This document shows, one piece after another, positions 57,829 through 64,000 of a stretch of DNA of 64,000 nucleotides. Below the pieces are notes generated by a model. The model had not been told where the DNA came from, ran no database searches, and saw only the letters and a program-made list of their open reading frames with translations. A program made the position numbers and the translations under genes. Where the stretch lies: NCBI GenBank assembly GCA_013398275.1, contig VZSE01000441.1:1-64000 (forward strand), given 5' to 3'. Position 1 is the first letter of the stretch. Every line of letters starts with the position of its first letter. This DNA is from Promerops cafer (lineage: Eukaryota > Chordata > Aves > Passeriformes > Nectariniidae).

Positions 57829-60800
57829 TTGACTTTCCAAGGTATTTTAAAAGTACCTTGAATCAATCCTTAGTTGTCCTGACTCATGCAAATGAGACTT
57901 AGGTAAGTGAGCTGAGAGTGTAAGAGTCTTCTATCCCTATGTATAACCCATCTCAGCTGTCACACCATTTTATGTGTGATTTGTAACCCACAACACTCCT
58001 TGCAATGAAAGAACTGTCCTGTGAGAGCCTTGGTACCACATTTTCCTCAGTGGTATGTCCAAGGTCATATTAGAAGTTTGTGGAGTATAGGGGTACACCA
58101 ACACTTCCAAATAAAGGAGGACCAGAATTCAGGCACAAGCACTGAGCACTGGGTCAGCCACACTGCTTAGCTGGTAGTCCTGTCCCTGTGTTATCCTTGC
58201 TTTTCAAGGATATCTTCTGAGTGGCCACTTACTATGAAAAAGAATTGCAGCAGTATATCTTGATTTCATCACAGAGATATGTCTGATGGTTATTTTGATG
58301 ACCACTCTAGATTCAGAAGTAAATTCAGATTTTTTTAAACCATTAAACTTTTTTTAAACTATGTAGATAGAAGATTTTTTTTTGTAAAATACAGCAGATT
58401 TATTACATAAAGTTATCTTTTATGTTCCTTTTGTATTTTAAGAAAAAAAATCATTCAGACTCAGCCATAAGTTTATGATCCTCTTCAGCTTGCTTTTGGA
58501 GGAAGGAGGAAAAATCTCATAAAGAAGTTATCAAATAAACTAAATACTGGGCTAGGGGAAAAAAAAGGTCTGAGTAAATAAAAGAAACCATGCTCTAGCA
58601 GATGCCTTTCTTGGCTGGGAAGAAACATAACTAGACAGATATGAGACAGATTAGAGACTGCAGCTGAACAAGCAAATTTATAACAAATGACCTTACACAG
58701 ATTAACTTGAGATAACTGCAAAGCCTCTAATCACCCTCAACCTCTCTTACTGTTTATTTATCATGTCTAACCTCCAAGAAGTAATTACTGGGAATCTCTG
58801 CTTCGTCAGAGTAATCAGATTTAGATTCTCATCCTAAATCCAAAAGACAGAACTATGCCAGGTACTAGGAAGGAAATTAGCTCTATGCCAGCTGAAGCCA
58901 GGACAGTGAGATGAACACGCAGGCCCATGCAAATTCCAGACAGTGGACAACCACACTCAAAATGGTCACAACATGAGCAGCACAGCTGCAGATGTTTCTA
59001 GAAGTGCTCACTCTGAGAGTAGCACTGATCAGAAATTTTGCTTCCCCTGATTTCAGGTAGTAGCAAAGGGCCCCTTTGCTTCATTGTTTCAACCTTCATT
59101 GTCATGCGTGCTTTTGGGGTTGTACCTGACTTGCCATGGCTTTAATCCTGTTGGGCCAATTTTACTTTTCTGTCTGGAACTGGACCTGGAAAGGATAGTT
59201 CAGAAGAAGCATGTGCAAGGAAATAGTCAGAAAAAGAGGTCACTGGAAAAAGTGTGTCTTTGTTTAGCATTTAGTAAATATGGTTGACAGATGTTGAGAA
59301 TGACATCGCACCAGATGTTTCATGTTTTAGGAAAAAGAAGCATCACAGCTATAGCATGATGAATCTATTTGTTAACCTTTCTGGCAGGTGCTGAAGGGAG
59401 GGCTTACATATAAAACTGTAATCTGCAGTAACTTTGGAGTATTTGAGGAAGGTTAATCCTGCAAACTTGTGTTAGATCCTCAGCTGACGTAAAAGGATGT
59501 AATTCGACTGTGCTCAGTAAAATCAAGTTGATTTATACCAGCTAAGGACATCATACCTATCCCTATATTTTATTTGTTTTCCTATTTAGAATTGAGATCA
59601 GAACACAAGCAACATTCAGCACTCCTTCAGGAGTTATTCCACTATTTTAATTGTTAGAAGACTGAAATACCCTAACCCTCATATCCTAAATTGAAATAGT
59701 ATAGAACTCTACAAAAATCTGATTGAAGTAGGACATATTCTTGAGAGTCTTGGTTTGTAATTTTTATTCTCAGTCATCTGATAATTAAAATTAATTGTTA
59801 GCAGCCTAAATGGCTCCCCCCAAAAATAAACTAGGATTCAGCTGGAGTATGTTAGATAGAATCGGGATGACAACTTTCTCTGGTCATGAAAAAAAAAGAA
59901 AATTAAATAGTTAGTAATATTTTACAAATAATTATAAGTATCTAAATTCAGTGGAAAGTGCTGTCCATTCCATGATTCACCATCAAGGATATGATGCTCA
60001 GAAATACCTCCAAAGCAAAAACTGCCTACTTGTTAACCCCATATACTTGAGAGATGAAAAGCTGGAAAACAGTCTTTTCAATTTCTGCTGAAATTTTCTA
60101 TTCACTATTGTATATGACAGCAATGAACTGTCATACCAGAAATCCAAAGTTATATTTCAAGTATAGTATCTGTCACAAATCCTGATTTAGGATCCTGCTG
60201 ACTAAGCCAATTTGTTCCAAATGAGTGGTTTAGGCCACTTAAAGAATCACCATCAAGGGTATTAACAAAAGCAGGTTTTAATATAAATTTGTGGAAGTAT
60301 GACTTAAGATATTTTTAAGATATTTCAATGGCAAGGCTCACTCTAGTTCTGATTGCATGGATGAAGTGTACAAAGGAAAATGAGATCAGAAGAGTTAAGA
60401 GTCATTTACACAGGAATCAGGGATGAAGAAAGGCAAAGGTGCAACAAGGAAGGGTGCAGAAGGGTTTAGCAATAACAACAGACATTTCACCACCCAGCTC
60501 CTTACACAAAGGCCAGAGCCTAGCAGGAATCCCTGAGATCACACAGCAGACCTGAGGAGGGGTGGGGGGGATGCACCAACACAGTGTCTTGTTTATCATT
60601 TCCCTAACAATGTTTGTACCAAGGTAATTTTATTCATTGGAAGTTTGGTTTAATGGCACTCATACACTCTTCACTGTTGCACTAGAGATTACACTCCAAA
60701 GGCAAGGCAGATAGGACACACTATCTTTCTTCTAAGGTGGTTTTAAAAATTCCAGCAGGCATCTCCATGTTTCTTTAGGCATGCAGGTATGCTAGAAAGC

Positions 60801-62019
60801 CTGAGCCTTTAGATAAACAGGCTCATGGAAAGCTGAGTTGATTAAAATACTCTATTAGATATCTATGGTAATCCAGAGACCAGTAAGGGACTGGTTTCAA
60901 ACATCAACTGTCTAGAATATATAATACATTGGTCTTAGATGACAAATAAATTGTGACTTTCCTGCTTCCTTTGGGAACCTATGACTCGAAACTACTTCAT
61001 CAGAGTTAATTAATTTCTCCTGTAATTCATTGTAAAGTTTCCTTTACATAACTTCATTCTATTACTCATAGTCTTACCTCATGGCACATGGTCCCTCTGA
61101 AATTTTAAATTACATATTCTGTGTATGTAATACATACATAGCTAGTTCTATGTCCCCTAGCACTTCCATTGTATTACATTATATGTGGCTAGATTTAAAA
61201 AATATTTTTAACATAACCATTTTTGTGTCATTAATGTTTAATTAATGACTTGCTCACTCCCTATTTCTGGCAGTTCATTATTGCCTTTGTGTTGCTCAGT
61301 TGCAACCCACATGAGCAGGGTGTTACCCTGGACTGCTCACTGGGTCAGTGCTGCAGCAAAGCTGCACACATTATTGTATGCATTGTATGCATAAATCTAT
61401 ACAGTTCTAAACAAACATTGCTGGTTTATACTGCATTTAAAAGGGGCAACTGAACCTGTACCCCTTCTTAGACTCCATCTGAGTCTTCTAGTATGAGACC
61501 ATTACCTTTCCTCTTGCGTGGCATTTCTTTCCTTCACAACAGTTTCAAGTGTGAACCAGAAGCAGAGTCTTCATTGAAATGGAGTGAATAGGCTCTGCAG
61601 AATTTTACATTTGAAAGGAAAGTGAAAAATAACAGAAAACACCTATCAGTGCTTCAAACCCTCTATTTTAATATTGAGGCACACACAGGTAATATCCTTT
61701 TCAGTGAAGAGTGCAGAGGACATAATATGCAATAAATAAGTACTCTGAGTTACTCTGCAGAGGGGGCTGGTGGAAAAGTGAGTTGAGTGCATTATTTTTA
61801 GATCTACAGTTCAATGTGCAACCCTTATGACCAGCTGCTTGACAGAAGAGCCAAAGGTAATTGATGCTGTCAGTCAGAGTATGCCTGGATGTCCATCCTT
61901 TTTGTCCCTTTCAGGAACAGTCCAGAGTAAAGTACCTCTTCATCTTTTCTTCCACTGCATCTTTGAAATCCTGCTATAACTATAAACACAGAGTGTGTCC
62001 TGTTTCTGTCTGAGGCATT
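57829..62019. other. Intergenic AT-rich unique sequence
   Basis: Only short homopolymers and AT-rich patches (58320-58450, 59880-59940, 61090-61250) are visible. I see no supported gene or transposon. Confidence 0.55.
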
Positions 62020-62135
62020 TATGGTGCTCTGAACAACCTGTTCTGGTTGAAGATGTTCCTGCTCATTGCAGAGGCATTGAACTAAATGGCCTTTAAAGAT
62101 CCTTTCCAACCCATTCATCATTCAATGATGATTCT
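62020..62135 (+). mobile_element. CR1 LINE 3'-terminal fragment, sense
   Basis: CAACCTGTTCTGGTTGAAGA, TGTTCCTGCTCATTGCAGAG and TGGCCTTTAAAGATCC followed by TTTCCAACCC match the last 100 bases of a CR1. It ends in an altered AATGATGATTC terminus. Confidence 0.82.
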
Positions 62136-62974
62136 TGCTACTGTTATAAAATCACCTTTTAGCTCTTGTGCCTCTGTATTAGAAAGGATGAAATTTATCT
62201 CACTTAATTTCAGGCAGCCCTGCCTGAAATGTTTATTTCTGTTCTCTAGTCATCCAGACTGACCTTATTGCACTTGCATCAGTTGTTAGAAACACCCAAC
62301 CCAGGATGAAGTGATTCCCACGTGAACAAGTACATTTATCCCTCTGCTTGCCATCAGGATAAACTCACTGATTCATTCAGTATGTATCTTGTGCTTCAGA
62401 AGTCTGAAGGGGGACAGATGAAGTCTGAAAAGGATCAGAAAAAGCCTGCTCAGATGGCTGTTTCTTTGGTTGCTGTTGCTGCTTTAATAGAACTGATATT
62501 CAAAGTCACTGATTTTCTCCAATTAAATGAATTCTGTCCGTTTGCTGGAGATAGAGGACACCTGCCTCTCCCCTTAGAAAGGCTGATGTGCTAGGCTAAG
62601 CAGAAAGATTATTATATGGAGTGGATAATTGGAAAGGTTTGGCAATTTGAAACTAGATTGAACAGCTGAAAGCAGGCCGGAGGTTTGAATATTTCTATGG
62701 AAATTAATGTTATGGTATCTGCTCATTTTTCAATATATGGTGTGTGGTTTTGTAAATTAATAGCAATTTACTTACAGGATCTGAGAGGAAAAGTAACACT
62801 GGAAGGAGAGAGAACGCTTGAAAAACATCTTTGAGAAGTTTATGCACTGCAAAATTTCTTCTTGAGGCAATTCTTCATTCCTGGAAATAAGAGCCAAAAC
62901 ATAATTTCTTTGTGTTGGAAGGAAAATAGTGTCGAATCTAGTCATTATCTAATGCATTCTGGTTGTCATAGAAT
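62136..62974. other. Intergenic unique sequence
   Basis: A 90-codon open frame at 62322-62594 matches no protein I know. Nothing else is seen. Confidence 0.5.
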
Positions 62975-63338
62975 CAATTACAGAATTATAGCATTATAGA
63001 ATGGTTTGTGTTCGAAAGGATCTTAAATATCATCTACTTCCAACACCCCTGCCATGGGCAGGAACACTTTCCACTAGACCAGCTTGCTCCAAGCCACATC
63101 CAACCTGGCCTTGAACACTGCCAGGGATGGGGCATCCACATCTGGGCACCCTATGCCACTTCCTCACCACACTCCCAGTGAAGAATTTTTTCCTAATATC
63201 AAATCAAAACCTACTTTCCTTCAGGTTGAGGCATTCCCTCTTTTCCTGCCTCTATACATCCTTGTGGAAAGTCCCTCACCATCTCTCTTGTATCCCCTTT
63301 AGCTGCTGGAAGGTGCAAGAAGGGCTGGAAGGCTGCTA
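62975..63338 (-). mobile_element. CR1 LINE fragment, antisense
   Basis: AGCATTATAGAATGGTTTGT, CCCCTGCCATGGGCAGGAAC, CACTAGACCAGCTTGCTCCA, ACCTGGCCTTGAACACTGCC and AGGGATGGGGCATCCAC are an almost canonical reverse-complement CR1 tail. Similarity reaches the AGCTGCTGGAAGG near 63312. Confidence 0.93.
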
Positions 63339-64000
63339 TGAATAATCTAATGACTGACTACTGCTTCTCACCTGTGTAGCTGTGCATTTCACTCTCTTAC
63401 TCCAGACTGAAGCAAGCTGCTGCTGGAAGCTTGGACTAGGATTCCTCTGTTTGTGTTCAGTGCTCTTAGTCGGCATGTGGGGTCATACAAGCTGGAAAAC
63501 CAGTCCTGACTTTCTGTGTCCACAGGTCTGGGCTTATACACAGGCTTACGAAGGACCCTGCAGAGCTTAGGCTTTCCTGGTGCTGCTTGGTCTTTTGAAG
63601 CTGGCAAATCTTCCTGGTGCTTACATCTCAAAACGATATTATTCTACAAGTGCAGCTTGTCTGAGCGTAAGTAATCCTATTAAGAGTAAATTTGGCCTCA
63701 GAGATGAAGATGAAGCCAAAAGGCAAAAAGCAGTGAAGTCACACTCTTCAAAGACAACTGCTCTGCTGCAACAACCCCCTACATCAAATTATTATTTAAT
63801 TTACAGAAATCCATGTTCCTTTTTGAATTCTTAGATTAATATCTTAAGTAAATAAGATATATTTGGACCATCCATTTTTTTGATTCTTTTCTTCTTTGGA
63901 AGGATTTTTTTTTTTTTTTTTTTTTGCTTCAAAGGAGTCAGATCCATTCCCACAGTTAATAATATGGAGTTAAAGAGATATTTCATGGGAGTTAGTTTTG
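63339..64000. other. Intergenic sequence to the right edge
   Basis: A T run of over 20 bases lies at about 63905-63925. Short open frames at 63382-63834 are not recognised. No gene can be supported here. Confidence 0.5.

Noticed and set aside
28656..64000. PRSS23, the expected neighbour beyond FZD4
   Set aside because: Its single large coding exon would appear as a minus-strand frame of nearly 400 codons with trypsin-type motifs, and no such frame exists in the window.
1..64000. CRISPR arrays, bacterial operons, phage or plasmid modules
   Set aside because: The sequence is vertebrate nuclear DNA with introns, CR1 LINEs and CpG islands. No spaced direct repeats of CRISPR type were seen.

Overview
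The window looks like nuclear DNA from a bird, most likely a songbird. It has low gene density, long unique AT-rich stretches, and many short 5'-truncated CR1 LINE copies in both orientations. It also holds one solo LTR of a type I associate with passerine endogenous retroviruses, and sharp CpG islands at promoters. There is no sign of bacterial gene organisation.

Two protein-coding loci can be supported, and they lie head to head. On the minus strand, 3842-3982 is the first coding exon of TMEM135 (47 codons), inside a CpG island at about 3.8-4.5 kb. The rest of that gene runs off the left edge, so 1-3841 is its intron 1. On the plus strand, 24075-25403 is the complete second and last coding exon of FZD4 (Frizzled-4). 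It has 442 codons, from the middle of the cysteine-rich domain through seven membrane segments to the C-terminal ETVV PDZ ligand. FZD4 exon 1 (signal peptide and first half of the Wnt/Norrin-binding domain) is not visible. The 387-base run of N at 22636-23022 sits inside the GC-rich island where that exon should be. The FZD4 3' UTR probably runs to about 28.65 kb. The TMEM135-FZD4 divergent order matches the amniote neighbourhood as I know it (PRSS23, FZD4, TMEM135). PRSS23 is not found in the window.

Region by region: 1-3.84 kb is TMEM135 intron 1, ending in a C-rich degenerate minisatellite and a TG repeat that touches the splice donor. 3.8-4.5 kb is the TMEM135 promoter island. 5-22 kb is the shared intergenic space, with three CR1 fragments and an AT-rich homeodomain-type motif cluster. 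22.2-23.5 kb is the FZD4 promoter island, with the gap and an 11-bp GC minisatellite. 24-28.7 kb is FZD4 exon 2 and its 3' UTR. 28.7-64 kb is intergenic, with about a dozen CR1 pieces, one solo LTR, two long purine/pyrimidine tracts, and two small unexplained GC-rich islands (54.0-54.2 and 55.2-55.7 kb). The second island contains a signal-peptide-like open segment flanked by splice-like sites.

I did not find a convincing new biological system. The points most worth checking are the missing FZD4 exon 1, the repeat abutting the TMEM135 donor, and the GC island at 55.2-55.7 kb. Repeat family names rest on recognition of sequence signatures, without any database search.
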